Both the position numbers and the translations under genes were made by a program. From Burkholderiales bacterium JOSHI_001 (GTDB taxonomy: Bacteria; Pseudomonadota; Gammaproteobacteria; Burkholderiales; Burkholderiaceae_C), in the NCBI GenBank assembly GCA_000244995.1, contig CM001438.1, forward strand, positions 3,310,090-3,374,089: a DNA stretch of 64,000 nucleotides, given 5' to 3'. Positions 1 to 11,622 of this stretch are shown here, in pieces (position 1 is the first letter of the stretch; every line of letters starts with the position of its first letter). Under the pieces are notes generated by a model. The model had not been told where the DNA came from, made no database searches, and saw nothing but the letters and a program-made list of their open reading frames with translations.

Positions 1-191
1 ACGCGATGAAAACCGAAACCGACGTTCCCAAGCGCAACGGCCTCATCCGCGAAGCGCTGCTGCGCGTGCGGGACGAATACCTTTACATCCCCATCCACCA
101 CCAGATGCGGCCGTGGGCGATGAAGCAGGGGGTGAGCACCATGCACCGCTCCGATGATCGCCCCGAGGCGCGCTTCACATCGGTGAAGTAG
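1..191 (+). CDS. C-terminal fragment of a family 5 (peptide-type) ABC transporter substrate-binding protein
   Basis: The reading frame is open from the left edge (codons in frame with base 3) and ends at TAG 189-191, so only about the last 62 residues are present. The visible tail has the ending typical of periplasmic peptide/opine-binding proteins: a YIPIHHQMRPWAMK stretch, a VSTMHRSDDR segment and a final F-T-S-V-K. Such proteins capture peptides or similar solutes in the periplasm and hand them to an ABC permease. The internal ATG at 6 is not a credible start because the frame continues upstream. Family is likely; the substrate cannot be told from this fragment. Confidence 0.7.
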   Translation, partial: AMKTETDVPKRNGLIREALLRVRDEYLYIPIHHQMRPWAMKQGVSTMHRSDDRPEARFTSVK

Positions 192-214
192 GCCGGCCTT
201 GCCAAGCCAAAACG

Positions 215-241
215 ACAAGGGCCCCGCGAGGGGCCCTTTGT
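215..241. terminator. Intrinsic terminator between convergent genes
   Basis: An 11-bp GC-rich stem (acaagggcccc, loop gcga, ggggccctttgt with one extra T) lies between the end of the ABC substrate-binding gene and the end of the flavin-dependent oxidoreductase gene. The T-rich flank on the right and the A-rich flank on the left allow it to work in both directions. Confidence 0.7.
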
Positions 242-259
242 CATGGCATTGCCGTCAGA

Positions 260-1213
260 TCAAGCGCCGCACAAGCGCGCCTTGGCCTCGCGGTACTCGC
301 GCGCCAGGCGCGCCACGAAATCGGCTGCCGGCTGCACCTTGTCCACCACGCCAATGCCCTGGCCGCAGCCCCAGATGTCCTTCCAGGCTTTCTTGGCGTC
401 GCCGCCGAAGCTCATCTTGCTGGGGTCGCTTTCGGGCAGGTTTTCCGGGTCCATGCCGGCGTTGCGGATGCTGGGCTTGAGGTAGTTGCCGTGCACGCCG
501 GTGAACAGGTTGCTGTAGACGATGTCGTCGCTGTTGCTGTCCACGATGCATTGCTTGTAGGCGTCGCTGGCCCGCGCTTCGTCGGTGGCGATGAAGGCGC
601 TGCCGATGTAGGCGAAGTCCGCGCCCATGGCCTGGGCCGCCAGCACCGCGCCGCCGGTGGCGATGCTGCCCGACAGGGCCACCGGGCCGTCGAACCACTG
701 GCGGATTTCCTGGACCAGCGCAAAGGGGCTCTTCACGCCCGCATGCCCACCCGCGCCCGCGGCCACCGCCACCAGGCCATCGGCGCCCTTCTCGATGGCC
801 TTCTTCGCGAAGGCGTTGTTGATGATGTCGTGCAGCACCACGCCGCCCCAGCCATGCACGGCCTCGTTGATGTCGGTGCGCGCGCCCAGGCTGGTGATGA
901 CGATGGGCACCTTGTACTTGGCGCACACCTGCATGTCGTGCTCCAGGCGGTCATTCGTCTTGTGCACGATCTGGTTGATGGCGTAGGGCGCGGCGGGCTT
1001 GTCCGGGTGGGCCTTGTTCCAGGCCGCCAGGCCTTCGGTGATCTCGGCCAGCCATTCGTCCAGTTGTTCAGCCGGGCGGGCGTTCAGCGCGGGCATGGAG
1101 CCCACCACGCCGGCACAGCATTGTGCGATGACCAGCTTGGGGTTGCTGATGATGAACAGCGGCGAGCCGATGATGGGCAGCGGCAGCTTCGCCAGAACGG
1201 GGGGCAAGGGCAT
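260..1213 (-). CDS. Nitronate monooxygenase-family flavin-dependent oxidoreductase
   Basis: The 317-residue protein matches the FMN-binding TIM-barrel family that includes nitronate monooxygenase (2-nitropropane dioxygenase) and enoyl-ACP reductase FabK-like enzymes. It has the N-terminal P-L-P-I-I-G-S-P-L-F segment, the glycine-rich AVAAGAGGHAG phosphate-binding region in the middle and a GSIATGGAV segment, where the flavin phosphate sits in this family. The ATG shares one base with the stop of the upstream acyl-CoA dehydrogenase (TGATG), implying translational coupling in one operon with etfBA. In that setting it probably oxidises a small acid or nitronate, or acts on an acyl intermediate. 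The family is well supported; the substrate is not. Confidence 0.85.
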   Translation of the reverse strand: MPLPPVLAKLPLPIIGSPLFIISNPKLVIAQCCAGVVGSMPALNARPAEQLDEWLAEITEGLAAWNKAHPDKPAAPYAINQIVHKTNDRLEHDMQVCAKYKVPIVITSLGARTDINEAVHGWGGVVLHDIINNAFAKKAIEKGADGLVAVAAGAGGHAGVKSPFALVQEIRQWFDGPVALSGSIATGGAVLAAQAMGADFAYIGSAFIATDEARASDAYKQCIVDSNSDDIVYSNLFTGVHGNYLKPSIRNAGMDPENLPESDPSKMSFGGDAKKAWKDIWGCGQGIGVVDKVQPAADFVARLAREYREAKARLCGA

Positions 1214-3000
1214 CAGAAAGCCTCCAGGGACAGTTCGGTGACGGACTCTGCGCCTTCGACGATGCTGTCGCGCAGCCCCGGCACCTTGGTGAGGATGTGG
1301 TCGGCGTAGAAACGCGCGGTCGCGATCTTGGCCTTCATGAATTCGACATCCTCACCCGCGGCCAGGGCCTTTTCGGCCGCCAGCAAGGCGCGGCCCATCT
1401 GCCAGCCGGCCACCACGTTGCCGGCCAGCATCAGGTAGGGCACCGAGCCGGCGAACACCGCGTTCGGGCTGGCCTTGGCGCCGCCGGACACGAAGTCCAC
1501 CACGTCCAGGAAGGCGCGGCGGGCCGCGTCCAGGCGCGTGGCATAGGCCTGGGCGGCGGGACTGCCGGCCTTCAGTTCGCCGAGGGTCACTTCCATCTGC
1601 GCGGCAATGGCCTTGGGCGTGGCGCCGCCGTCGCGCGCGGTCTTGCGGCCCACCAGGTCGTTGGCCTGGATGGCGGTGGTGCCTTCGTAGATGGTCAGGA
1701 TCTTGGCGTCGCGCAGGTACTGCGCCGCGCCGGTTTCTTCGATGAAGCCCATGCCGCCGTGCACCTGCACACCCAGGCTGGCCACGTCCAGGCTCATCTC
1801 GGTGGAATAGCCCTTGATCAACGGCACCAGGTATTCGTAGAAGGCCTGGTTCTGCGCCCGCGCGCCGGCGTCCGGGTGCGAGTGGGCGGCGTCGTAGGCC
1901 GCGGCGCCCACCAGGGCCATGGCGCGGCAGCCTTCGGTCAGTGCGCGCATGGTCATCAGCATGCGGCGGATGTCGGGGTGGTGGATGATGGCGCCAGCCG
2001 CGGGCAGCGAGCCGTCCACCGGGCGGCTTTGCACCCGGTCGCGCGCGTAGGCCACGGCCTTCTGGTAGGCCCGCTCGGCCACCGCAATGCCCTGCATGCC
2101 CACCGCGTAGCGTGCGGCGTTCATCATGATGAACATGTACTCCAGGCCGCGGTTCTCCTGGCCGATCAGGTAGCCCACGGCGCCACCGTTGTCGCCGTAC
2201 TGCAGCACGGCCGTGGGGCTGGCCTTGATGCCCAGCTTGTGCTCGATGCTCACGCAATGCACGTCGTTGCGAGCACCCAGGCTGCCGTCGGGGTTCACCA
2301 TGAATTTCGGGCAGATGAACAGGCTGATGCCCTTCACACCCGCCGGGGCGCCGGTTACGCGGGCCAGCACCAGGTGGACGATGTTCTCGGCCATGTCGTG
2401 CTCACCGTAGGTGATGAAGATCTTGGTGCCGAAAAGCTTGTAACTGCCGTCGGGCTGCGGCTCGGCACGGGAGCGCACCGCCGCCAGGTCGCTGCCGGCC
2501 TGCGGCTCGGTCAGGTTCATGGTGCCGGTCCAGCGGCCTTCGATCATGGGCTGGATGTAGGTGGCCTTCTGTTCGTCGGTGCCGGCCGTGAGCAAGGCTT
2601 CGATGGCACCGTCGGTCAGCAACGGACACAGCGCGAAGCTCATGTTGGCGCTGTTGAGCATTTCAATGCAGGCCGCATTGATCAGCTTGGGCAGGCCCTG
2701 GCCACCGAAGTCGCCCGGGTGCTGCAGGCCCTGCCAGCCGCCGGCCGCAAACTGGCTGAACGCTTCCTTGAAGCCGGGCGTGGTGGTGACCTTGCCGTCA
2801 TGGAAGCTGCTGGGGTATTTGTCGCCTTCCCAATTCAGCGGCGCCACCACGTTCTCGTTGAACTTGGCGCATTCCTCCAGCACCGCGGCGGCGGTGTCCA
2901 GGCCGGCTTCTTCGTGGCCGGGCAGCTGGGCCACGGCGGCGATGTTGGCCAGTTCCTTCATCACGAACAGCATGTCCTTGACGGGGGCGCGGTAAGTCAT
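1213..3000 (-). CDS. Acyl-CoA dehydrogenase, long DmdC-like subfamily
   Basis: A 595-residue FAD-dependent acyl-CoA dehydrogenase. Its length is that of the long subfamily with an extra C-terminal domain (PF12806 type), the group containing 3-methylmercaptopropionyl-CoA dehydrogenase DmdC and many uncharacterised Burkholderiales enzymes. The N-terminus MTYRAPVKDMLFVMKEL is characteristic. The FAD-binding T-G-T-M-N-L-T-E-P-Q-A-G-S-D segment is present, and the glutamate of I-Y-E-G-T-T is the expected catalytic base. The start at 3000 has a GGAG ribosome-binding site; a longer frame back to 3048 lacks one. It follows etfBA, whose product would accept its electrons. Chain-length or thioether specificity cannot be read from the sequence. 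Confidence 0.9.
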   Translation of the reverse strand: MTYRAPVKDMLFVMKELANIAAVAQLPGHEEAGLDTAAAVLEECAKFNENVVAPLNWEGDKYPSSFHDGKVTTTPGFKEAFSQFAAGGWQGLQHPGDFGGQGLPKLINAACIEMLNSANMSFALCPLLTDGAIEALLTAGTDEQKATYIQPMIEGRWTGTMNLTEPQAGSDLAAVRSRAEPQPDGSYKLFGTKIFITYGEHDMAENIVHLVLARVTGAPAGVKGISLFICPKFMVNPDGSLGARNDVHCVSIEHKLGIKASPTAVLQYGDNGGAVGYLIGQENRGLEYMFIMMNAARYAVGMQGIAVAERAYQKAVAYARDRVQSRPVDGSLPAAGAIIHHPDIRRMLMTMRALTEGCRAMALVGAAAYDAAHSHPDAGARAQNQAFYEYLVPLIKGYSTEMSLDVASLGVQVHGGMGFIEETGAAQYLRDAKILTIYEGTTAIQANDLVGRKTARDGGATPKAIAAQMEVTLGELKAGSPAAQAYATRLDAARRAFLDVVDFVSGGAKASPNAVFAGSVPYLMLAGNVVAGWQMGRALLAAEKALAAGEDVEFMKAKIATARFYADHILTKVPGLRDSIVEGAESVTELSLEAF

Positions 3001-3050
3001 GGTCTTTGTCTCCAGGTCGCACGGGTGCGCCCCTGCAGGGCGCACCAAGG

Positions 3051-3073
3051 AAAAGGGCGTCCACTGGACGCCC
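3051..3073 (-). terminator. Intrinsic terminator downstream of etfA
   Basis: A near-perfect inverted repeat (gggcgtcca / tggacgccc, 3055-3073) is followed on the minus strand by TTTT. It lies between etfA and the acyl-CoA dehydrogenase. A second GC-rich palindrome sits at about 3025-3045. The position suggests partial termination, making etfBA more abundant than the dehydrogenase. Confidence 0.55.
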
Positions 3074-3087
3074 TGGAAGCGGTCGCC

Positions 3088-4020
3088 TTACAGCGACTTC
3101 ACCAACTCAGGCACAGCAACGAACAGGTCGGCCTCCAACCCGTAGTCGGCCACGCTGAAGATGGGCGCCTCAGGGTCCTTGTTGATGGCCACGATGACCT
3201 TGCTGTCCTTCATGCCGGCCAGGTGCTGGATGGCACCTGAAATGCCGCAGGCCACGTACAACTGGGGCGCCACGATCTTGCCGGTCTGCCCCACCTGCCA
3301 GTCGTTGGGCGCGTAGCCGGCGTCCACGGCGGCGCGGCTGGCGCCCAAGGCGGCGCCCAGCTTGTCAGCCAGGGGCGTGAGCACTTCATTGAACTTCTCG
3401 CTGCTGCCCATGGCGCGACCACCGCTGACGATGATCTTGGCCGCGGTCAGTTCGGGACGGTCGCTCTTGGCGATCTCGCTGCCCACGAAGCTGCTTTTGC
3501 CGCTGTCGGCCACCGCCGCCAGGTTTTCCACCGCGGCGCTGCCGCCCGTGGCGGCGGCCGGGTCGAAACCGGTGGTGCGAACCGTGACCACCTTCACCTT
3601 GTCCGCGCTCTGCACGGTGGCGATGGCGTTGCCGGCGTAGATGGGGCGCTCGAAGGTGTCGGCGGCGATCACCTTGGTGATGTCGCTGATCTGCGCCACG
3701 TCCAGCTTGGCGGCGACGCGCGGGGCCACGTTCTTGCCATGGGCGGTGGTGGGGAACAGCAGGTGGCTGTAGTTGCCGGCCACGGCAAGGACCTGCGCGC
3801 CAACGTTTTCGGCCAGTTGTTCGGCCAGCGCCGCGCTGTCGGCCAGCAGCACCTTGGCCACGCCGGCAATTTGCGCCGCGGCCTGGGCCGCGCCGCCAGC
3901 GTTGTGGCCGGCCACCAGCACATGCACATCGCCGCCGCAGGCCAGCGCCGCGGAAACGGTGTTGAAGGTGGCGCCCTTCAGGGCGCCGTGGTCGTGTTCG
4001 GCAATGACGAGGACGGACAT
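3088..4020 (-). CDS. etfA: Electron transfer flavoprotein alpha subunit
   Basis: A 310-residue EtfA. The N-terminal adenine-nucleotide-like fold is followed by the C-terminal FAD-binding domain, with [22 protein letters not shown] and [11 protein letters not shown] segments that bind FAD. With EtfB it forms the soluble heterodimer that carries electrons from acyl-CoA dehydrogenases to ETF:ubiquinone oxidoreductase. Its ATG is one base after the etfB stop, so the two are translated together. The acyl-CoA dehydrogenase gene downstream is a natural electron donor. Confidence 0.96.
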   Translation of the reverse strand: MSVLVIAEHDHGALKGATFNTVSAALACGGDVHVLVAGHNAGGAAQAAAQIAGVAKVLLADSAALAEQLAENVGAQVLAVAGNYSHLLFPTTAHGKNVAPRVAAKLDVAQISDITKVIAADTFERPIYAGNAIATVQSADKVKVVTVRTTGFDPAAATGGSAAVENLAAVADSGKSSFVGSEIAKSDRPELTAAKIIVSGGRAMGSSEKFNEVLTPLADKLGAALGASRAAVDAGYAPNDWQVGQTGKIVAPQLYVACGISGAIQHLAGMKDSKVIVAINKDPEAPIFSVADYGLEADLFVAVPELVKSL

Positions 4021-4021
4021 G

Positions 4022-4771
4022 TCAGATCACCTTTGCTTCGTTCTTCAGCTTCGCCACCAGGGCGGCCACGTCCGCCACCTTCACGCCAGCGCCGCGCTTG
4101 GCGGGCTCGGCCACCTTCAGCGTCTTCAGGTGCGGCGTCACGTCCACGCCCAGGGCATCCGGCTTGATGACTTCAAGCGTCTTCTTCTTCGCCTTCATGA
4201 TGTTGGGCAGCGTGACGTAGCGCGGCTCGTTCAGGCGCAGGTCGGTGGTGATCACCGCCGGCAAGGACAGCTTCACGGTTTCCAGGCCCCCGTCCACTTC
4301 ACGGGTGACGTTGACCTTGCCATCCACCACTTCCACCTTGCTGGCGAAGGTGCCCTGCGGCAGGTCGGCCAGCGCGGCCAGCATCTGGCCTGTCTGGTTG
4401 CAGTCGTCGTCGATGGCCTGCTTGCCCAGGATGACCAGGCCGGGCTGTTCCTTGTCCACCAGGGCCTTCAGCAGCTTGGCCACGGCCAGGGGCTGCAGTT
4501 CCGCGTCGGTTTCCACCAGGATGGCGCGGTCGGCGCCGATGGCCATGGCCGTGCGCAGGGTTTCCTGGCACTGGGTGACGCCGCAGGACACGGCGATGAC
4601 CTCGGTGACGACGCCCTTCTCCTTCAGGCGCACCGCCTCTTCGACCGCGATCTCGTCGAAGGGGTTCATGCTCATCTTCACGTTGGCGATGTCCACGCCC
4701 GTGCCGTCTGACTTCACGCGGACCTTGACGTTGTAGTCAACGACACGTTTCACCGGGACCAATACCTTCAT
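4022..4771 (-). CDS. etfB: Electron transfer flavoprotein beta subunit
   Basis: A 249-residue EtfB starting [20 protein letters not shown], the family N-terminus, with the AMP-binding region around D-C-N-Q-T-G-Q and the [16 protein letters not shown] recognition loop that contacts partner dehydrogenases. The start at 4771 has a good AGGAG site about 8 bases upstream; an in-frame start at 4819 would add residues without family similarity. It is first in the etfBA-acd-oxidoreductase operon. A TAGAAT hexamer at 4820-4825 could be its -10 element, but no convincing -35 is visible. Confidence 0.96.
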   Translation of the reverse strand: MKVLVPVKRVVDYNVKVRVKSDGTGVDIANVKMSMNPFDEIAVEEAVRLKEKGVVTEVIAVSCGVTQCQETLRTAMAIGADRAILVETDAELQPLAVAKLLKALVDKEQPGLVILGKQAIDDDCNQTGQMLAALADLPQGTFASKVEVVDGKVNVTREVDGGLETVKLSLPAVITTDLRLNEPRYVTLPNIMKAKKKTLEVIKPDALGVDVTPHLKTLKVAEPAKRGAGVKVADVAALVAKLKNEAKVI

Positions 4772-4994
4772 GCGCGTAGCTCCTGTGGGGCTGATTGGCT
4801 GTGCTGCAAAGCGGCGCACATTCTAGGTGCCGACCCGGCACGCCCTGGGGGCGATTTCGGAGGCGACACAAAGAAAAAGCACGACCGTTCTATTTTAGGC
4901 GCGGCAGCTTGCGCTTGTCTGTCGCCCGGGCGCCAGTTGGAGCCACTTCCCCAATCGCCTGAAGCGCGGCGCGGCGCGCTTAGACTGCGCGCCC

Positions 4995-5801
4995 ATGTCC
5001 GCCACGCCAGCGCCCGCGCCCTGCCATATCGGTGTTTTCGATTCCGGCGTGGGCGGCTTGTCGGTCTTGCGCGCGTTGCGCGTCGCGATGCCTGGCGCGC
5101 GGTTCAGCTACCTGGCCGACAGTGCCCACGCGCCCTACGGTGAAAAGTCCGAAAGCCAGGTGCAGGCGCGTTCCCTGGCGGTGGCACGCTGGCTGCACGA
5201 CGCGGGTGCGCAATTGCTGGTGGTGGCCTGCAACACCGCCACCGCGCTGGCGATCGAGCCTCTGCGCCACCTTCATGCCCACTGGCCCATCGTGGGCGTG
5301 GAGCCCGGCGTGAAGCCGGCGCTGGCCGCCAGCGCCTGCGGCCATGTGGCGGTGCTGGCCACGCCCGGCACCCTGGCCAGCGAACGCTTCGCGCGCCTGT
5401 TGCGTAATCAGGCCGGCACGGCCCGGGTGCATGCCCTGCCCTGCCCGGGCCTGGCCGCAGCCATCGAAAGTGGCAACCCACAGGCCTTGGGCCTGGACAC
5501 ACTGCTGGACGACATCGGCCGGCGGGTGCAGGCCACCGGCGCCGACCAGGTGGTGCTGGGCTGCACCCACTACCCCTTTGTGGCCGACGGCCTGCGGCAG
5601 CGCCTGGGCCCGCAGGTGCAACTGGTCGACACCGCCGACGCCGTGGCGCGCCGCGTGCTGCACCTGCTGCCACAAGCACGCCGCCTGCCCGCCGAATCGG
5701 GATCGCTGCAGTTGTTCACCACCGGTGAGCCACACACCCTGGAACGCCTGGCGCAGCGCTGGCTGGGCCACACCCAGCCGGCGCTCCAAGCCGAACCCTG
5801 A
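4995..5801 (+). CDS. murI: Glutamate racemase
   Basis: A 268-residue cofactor-independent racemase that makes D-glutamate for peptidoglycan. Both catalytic cysteines are present: Cys79 in V-V-A-C-N-T-A-T and Cys190 in L-G-C-T-H-Y-P-F. The N-terminal G-V-F-D-S-G-V-G-G-L substrate loop and the D-S-A-H-A-P-Y-G motif are intact. It is divergent from etfB and convergent with the MFS gene, whose end is only 5 bases away. It appears to be a single-gene unit. Confidence 0.96.
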   Translation: MSATPAPAPCHIGVFDSGVGGLSVLRALRVAMPGARFSYLADSAHAPYGEKSESQVQARSLAVARWLHDAGAQLLVVACNTATALAIEPLRHLHAHWPIVGVEPGVKPALAASACGHVAVLATPGTLASERFARLLRNQAGTARVHALPCPGLAAAIESGNPQALGLDTLLDDIGRRVQATGADQVVLGCTHYPFVADGLRQRLGPQVQLVDTADAVARRVLHLLPQARRLPAESGSLQLFTTGEPHTLERLAQRWLGHTQPALQAEP

Positions 5802-5806
5802 GCCGG

Positions 5807-7114
5807 TCAGGCCACGGCAACCCCGTCTTGGGCCACGCGCCGGCCGCGTTCGATGTCCACCCGCTGCAGCAACACCAGGCCCAGGGCGAAGAAGACCCCG
5901 GTGGACAGGATGGCCAGCCGGTGGTTGCCCGCGGTGAGCCAGTTCACCAGCCCATAGGTCACCGGCCCGACGATGGCCGCCAGCCGGGTGGCGAAGGTCC
6001 ACAGGCCCATGAACTCACCCAACCTGTCGGGCGGCGACAGCAGCGCCGCCATGGCCCGCCCGGCCGACTGGCTGGACCCCATGCACAAGCCGGCCACCAC
6101 CGCTGCCACCCAGAACAGGCCGGGTGATGTGGCGGCCACGGCCAGGCCGGTCATCACCATCCAGCCCACCAGCGTGAAGCCCAGCGCGCGGCGGTGGCCA
6201 ATGCGGTCCTGGAAGTAGCCGAAGGCGAACGCACCCGCGGCGGCGGCGATGTTCACCAGGAACACCAGCACCATGGTCTGTGCCTGCTTGAAGCCCAGCA
6301 CCTGCTCGGCATACACCGCAGCCAGGGCAATGACCACCGAAATGCCGGCCTGGTAGGCCACGGCACAGGCCAGCAGCCAGGCGAAGTCCACCAGGCCGCG
6401 TGCCTGGTGCCAGGTGTGGTGCAGGCGCTGCAGCGACGCCAGGAGCCCGCCGGCCGACGCACCCGGCTGCGGCTGGGCGCGCTCCTTCAACAGCACAAAG
6501 GTGGCCAGCGAGGCCAGCGCGTACACACCGGCCGTGATGGCCAGCGTGACCGGCACGAACTGCGCCGCCTTTTCGCCCCGCGCTTGCGCGGCCAGCACCC
6601 AGGCCAGGCTCAGGCCCAGGGTGAGCATGCCGCCGAAGTAGCCGAAGCTCCAGCCCCAGCCCGACACGCGTCCCATGGCCTGTGGCCGCGCCAGTTCGGG
6701 CAGGAAGGCAGCGATCAGGCTGTCGCCCCAGCTGTAGAACAGGTTGGCCAGCACCACGGCCACCACCGCCAGCGCCACATCGCCCGGCCCGGCCAGGGTG
6801 AGCGCCAGCGTGCCCAGCACGCAGCCACTGGTCGCCAGCACCAGCAGGCGCTTCTTGGCCCCGCGCAGGTCGGCCCAGGCGCCCAGCGCCGGCATGGTGA
6901 CCATCACCAGTGCGCTGGACACCGCCAGCGCCAAGGTCCAGGCCAGCGTGGCCCAGGGGGCATTGCCTGCGACCACGCCCACGAAGTAGCTGTTGAACAC
7001 CGCGGTGAGCACCACCGTGGTGAAGCCGGAGTTGGCGAAGTCGTACATCGCCCAGCCGAACACCTCGCGCCGGGCGACACCCGGGTTCAGCGAGTCCTGC
7101 GCGAACAGCGCCAT
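5807..7114 (-). CDS. UMF1-family (Atg22-like) MFS transporter
   Basis: A 435-residue polytopic membrane protein with about 12 hydrophobic segments. The N-terminal E-V-F-G-W-A-M-Y-D-F-A-N-S-G-F-T-T-V-V signature and the later N-L-F-Y-S-W-G-D-S-L and G-R-V-S-G-W-G-W-S-F-G-Y-F-G-G segments are typical of the UMF1/Atg22 branch of the major facilitator superfamily. Bacterial members are mostly uncharacterised; vacuolar Atg22 exports amino acids, so amino acid or small-solute export is the default guess. It lies convergent to murI and just downstream of the tRNA-Leu gene on the same strand. Confidence 0.85.
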   Translation of the reverse strand: MALFAQDSLNPGVARREVFGWAMYDFANSGFTTVVLTAVFNSYFVGVVAGNAPWATLAWTLALAVSSALVMVTMPALGAWADLRGAKKRLLVLATSGCVLGTLALTLAGPGDVALAVVAVVLANLFYSWGDSLIAAFLPELARPQAMGRVSGWGWSFGYFGGMLTLGLSLAWVLAAQARGEKAAQFVPVTLAITAGVYALASLATFVLLKERAQPQPGASAGGLLASLQRLHHTWHQARGLVDFAWLLACAVAYQAGISVVIALAAVYAEQVLGFKQAQTMVLVFLVNIAAAAGAFAFGYFQDRIGHRRALGFTLVGWMVMTGLAVAATSPGLFWVAAVVAGLCMGSSQSAGRAMAALLSPPDRLGEFMGLWTFATRLAAIVGPVTYGLVNWLTAGNHRLAILSTGVFFALGLVLLQRVDIERGRRVAQDGVAVA

Positions 7115-7157
7115 CGGGAGCCCTCATTCCGCCACTGCACCGGACAGCGGGCCACTG

Positions 7158-7248
7158 TGGTGCCCGGAGCGGGGATCGAACCCGCATGACCCTTTTCAGG
7201 ATCGGCGGATTTTAAGTCCGCTGCGTCTGCCTGTTTCGCCATCCGGGC
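7158..7248 (-). tRNA. tRNA-Leu (anticodon UAA)
   Basis: A 91-nt type II tRNA with 7-bp acceptor stem GCCCGGA/TCCGGGC, anticodon stem GCGGA/TCCGC with loop CTTAAAA (anticodon TAA), a long variable arm, a GGTTCGATCC T-loop and an encoded CCA end. Last of three tRNAs in tandem (Gly, Cys, Leu). Confidence 0.97.
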
Positions 7249-7316
7249 GGCGAGCACTTCATGGACGAAGGCCCCGGTCTCATGGCGAGCACGGGGCCTT
7301 GCGGTCTTTCAGGATC

Positions 7317-7390
7317 TGGAGGCGCGACCCGGAGTCGAACCGGGCTGGACGGATTTGCAATCCGTTGCATAACCGCTTTGCTATCGCGCC
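7317..7390 (-). tRNA. tRNA-Cys (anticodon GCA)
   Basis: A 74-nt cloverleaf with acceptor stem GGCGCGA/TCGCGCC, anticodon stem ACGGA/TCCGT with loop TTGCAAA (anticodon GCA), GGTTCGACTCC T-arm and encoded CCA. It lies between tRNA-Gly and tRNA-Leu. Confidence 0.97.
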
Positions 7391-7525
7391 AGGGTGGTGG
7401 AAATCGATCTGCCCCACCGGCCGCGATTCTGACATGGCCTCGAGGCCTTGCCGAAGACGCGTCCGTGGTCACGCGCGGACCCACCGACGAAAAAGGGAAG
7501 CCTGGGCTTCCCTTTCTGGAAAAAC

Positions 7526-7601
7526 TGGAGCGGGAAACGAGATTCGAACTCGCGACCTCAACCTTGGCAAGGTTGCGCTCTACCAACTGAGCTATTCCCG
7601 C
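7526..7601 (-). tRNA. tRNA-Gly (anticodon GCC)
   Basis: A 76-nt cloverleaf with acceptor stem GCGGGAA/TTCCCGC, D-arm AGCTCAGTTGGTAGAGC, anticodon stem CAACC/GGTTG with loop TTGCCAA (anticodon GCC), GAGTTCGAATCTC T-arm and encoded CCA. First of the Gly-Cys-Leu tandem. Confidence 0.97.
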
Positions 7602-7642
7602 ATGGCCTTCGGCGTTCACTTTCGCGACCACCGAAGCCCTGC

Positions 7643-7672
7643 ATTATAGACAGGAAACGGGCTGCTTGAGAA
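7643..7672 (-). promoter_or_regulatory. Sigma-70 promoter of the tRNA Gly-Cys-Leu operon
   Basis: A perfect -10 hexamer TATAAT (7643-7648, minus strand) is preceded by an 18-base spacer and a -35-like TTCTCA (4 of 6 matches, 7667-7672). Transcription would begin near 7636, about 35 bases before tRNA-Gly. Confidence 0.75.
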
Positions 7673-7707
7673 GGGCCCCGCATTTTTTGAATACCGGGCC
7701 TCGGGCC

Positions 7708-10140
<2,433 letters not shown>

Positions 10141-10224
10141 TGGGGAACCTCTCTTTCTCGGGCCCAGTTGAGGCCCGAGCGGGCAAATGCAAGGGATATC
10201 GGCCGGACGGCGCTGAACTTCAGC

Positions 10225-11490
10225 TCAGGCGCTGGCCTTGGCCTGTTCCCGATAGACCAGCAGGGGCTTGGCGCCCTCTTCGACGATGTGCTCGTCGATC
10301 ACCACCTTGGCCACGCCGTCCATGGACGGCAGGTCGAACATGGTGTCGATGAGCACATGCTCCAGGATGGATCGCAGGCCGCGCGCGCCGGTCTTGCGCG
10401 CCAGCGCCTTGCGCGCAATGGCCGACAGCGCCGAGGTGCGCACCTCCAGTTCCACCCCGTCCATGCTGAACAGCTTCTGGTACTGCTTGACCAGCGCGTT
10501 CTTCGGCTCGGTGAGGATCTGGATCATGGCCTCTTCGGTCAGCTCACCCAGGGTGGCCACCACCGGCAGGCGGCCCACCAGTTCGGGGATGAGGCCGAAC
10601 TTGATCATGTCTTCGGGCTCGGCGTCGCGGAACACATCGGCCGCGCGCTTTTCGGTCTTGCTGTGCACCGACGCGCCGAAGCCGATGCCGGATTTTTCGG
10701 TGCGGTTCTGGATGACCTTTTCCAGGCCGTCGAAAGCGCCGCCGCAGATGAACAGGATGTTGGTCGTGTCGATCTGCAGAAAGTCCTGGTTCGGGTGCTT
10801 GCGCCCGCCCTGCGGCGGCACGCTGGCCATGGTGCCTTCCACCAGCTTCAGCAGCGCCTGCTGCACGCCTTCGCCCGACACGTCGCGGGTGATGCTGGGG
10901 TTGTCGGCCTTGCGGCTGATCTTGTCGATTTCGTCGATGTAGACGATGCCGCGCTGCGCACGATCGACGTCGTAGTTGCAGTTCTGCAGCAGCTTCTGGA
11001 TGATGTTCTCGACATCCTCGCCCACGTAGCCGGCTTCGGTCAGCGTGGTGGCGTCGGCGATGACGAAGGGCACGTTCAGCAGCCGCGCCAGGGTCTGCGC
11101 GAGCAGGGTCTTGCCGCTGCCGGTGGGGCCGATGAGCAGGATGTTGCTCTTGGTCAGCTCGACATCGTCCTTGCCACCCAGGTGCTTCAGCCGCTTGTAG
11201 TGGTTGTAGACCGCCACGCTGAGGGTGCGCTTGGCCGCTTCCTGGCCGATGACGTACTGGTCCAGGCTGAGCTTGATTTCACTCGGCGTGGGCAGTTCGC
11301 TCTTCGCCACCTTGGCCGCCGGGCCATCGGCCGGGGCCTCGTCGCGGATGATGTCGTTGCACAGCTCGATGCACTCGTCGCAGATGAAAACCGATGGGCC
11401 GGCAATGAGCTTCTTCACCTCGTGCTGGCTCTTGCCGCAGAAGCTGCAGTACAGGACTTTCTCGCCGGAGGCGCCCTTCTTGTCGGCCAT
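10225..11490 (-). CDS. clpX: ATP-dependent Clp protease ATP-binding subunit ClpX
   Basis: A 421-residue unfoldase. The N-terminal zinc-binding domain has Cys15, Cys18, Cys37 and Cys40 (Y-C-S-F-C-G-K and F-I-C-D-E-C). The AAA+ domain has Walker A G-P-T-G-S-G-K-T, Walker [10 protein letters not shown], the R-K-H-P-N-Q-D-F loop and the pore and IGF-type ClpP-contact regions (S-G-I-G-F-G-A). The start at 11490 gives the usual MADKKG beginning; an upstream in-frame start would add 34 unrelated residues. It recognises tagged substrates and feeds them to ClpP, encoded just upstream. Confidence 0.97.
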   Translation of the reverse strand: MADKKGASGEKVLYCSFCGKSQHEVKKLIAGPSVFICDECIELCNDIIRDEAPADGPAAKVAKSELPTPSEIKLSLDQYVIGQEAAKRTLSVAVYNHYKRLKHLGGKDDVELTKSNILLIGPTGSGKTLLAQTLARLLNVPFVIADATTLTEAGYVGEDVENIIQKLLQNCNYDVDRAQRGIVYIDEIDKISRKADNPSITRDVSGEGVQQALLKLVEGTMASVPPQGGRKHPNQDFLQIDTTNILFICGGAFDGLEKVIQNRTEKSGIGFGASVHSKTEKRAADVFRDAEPEDMIKFGLIPELVGRLPVVATLGELTEEAMIQILTEPKNALVKQYQKLFSMDGVELEVRTSALSAIARKALARKTGARGLRSILEHVLIDTMFDLPSMDGVAKVVIDEHIVEEGAKPLLVYREQAKASA

Positions 11491-11622
11491 GGGTGGTGCA
11501 GTGGGCTGGTGGGTCCCGCAGGGGGTGAAACGGATGATAGTCGATAGCCGGCCAGGGGGTGAGCGCAGAGAAGGGTGGCTTCCACCCTGCAAGTGACGCG
11601 CCCGAGTGCCGGATTGCCGAAT

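Noticed and set aside
10141-10224. Heat-shock sigma-32 promoter before lon
   Set aside because: A CTTGCA-like hexamer is present, but no convincing CCCCAT-type -10 at proper spacing.
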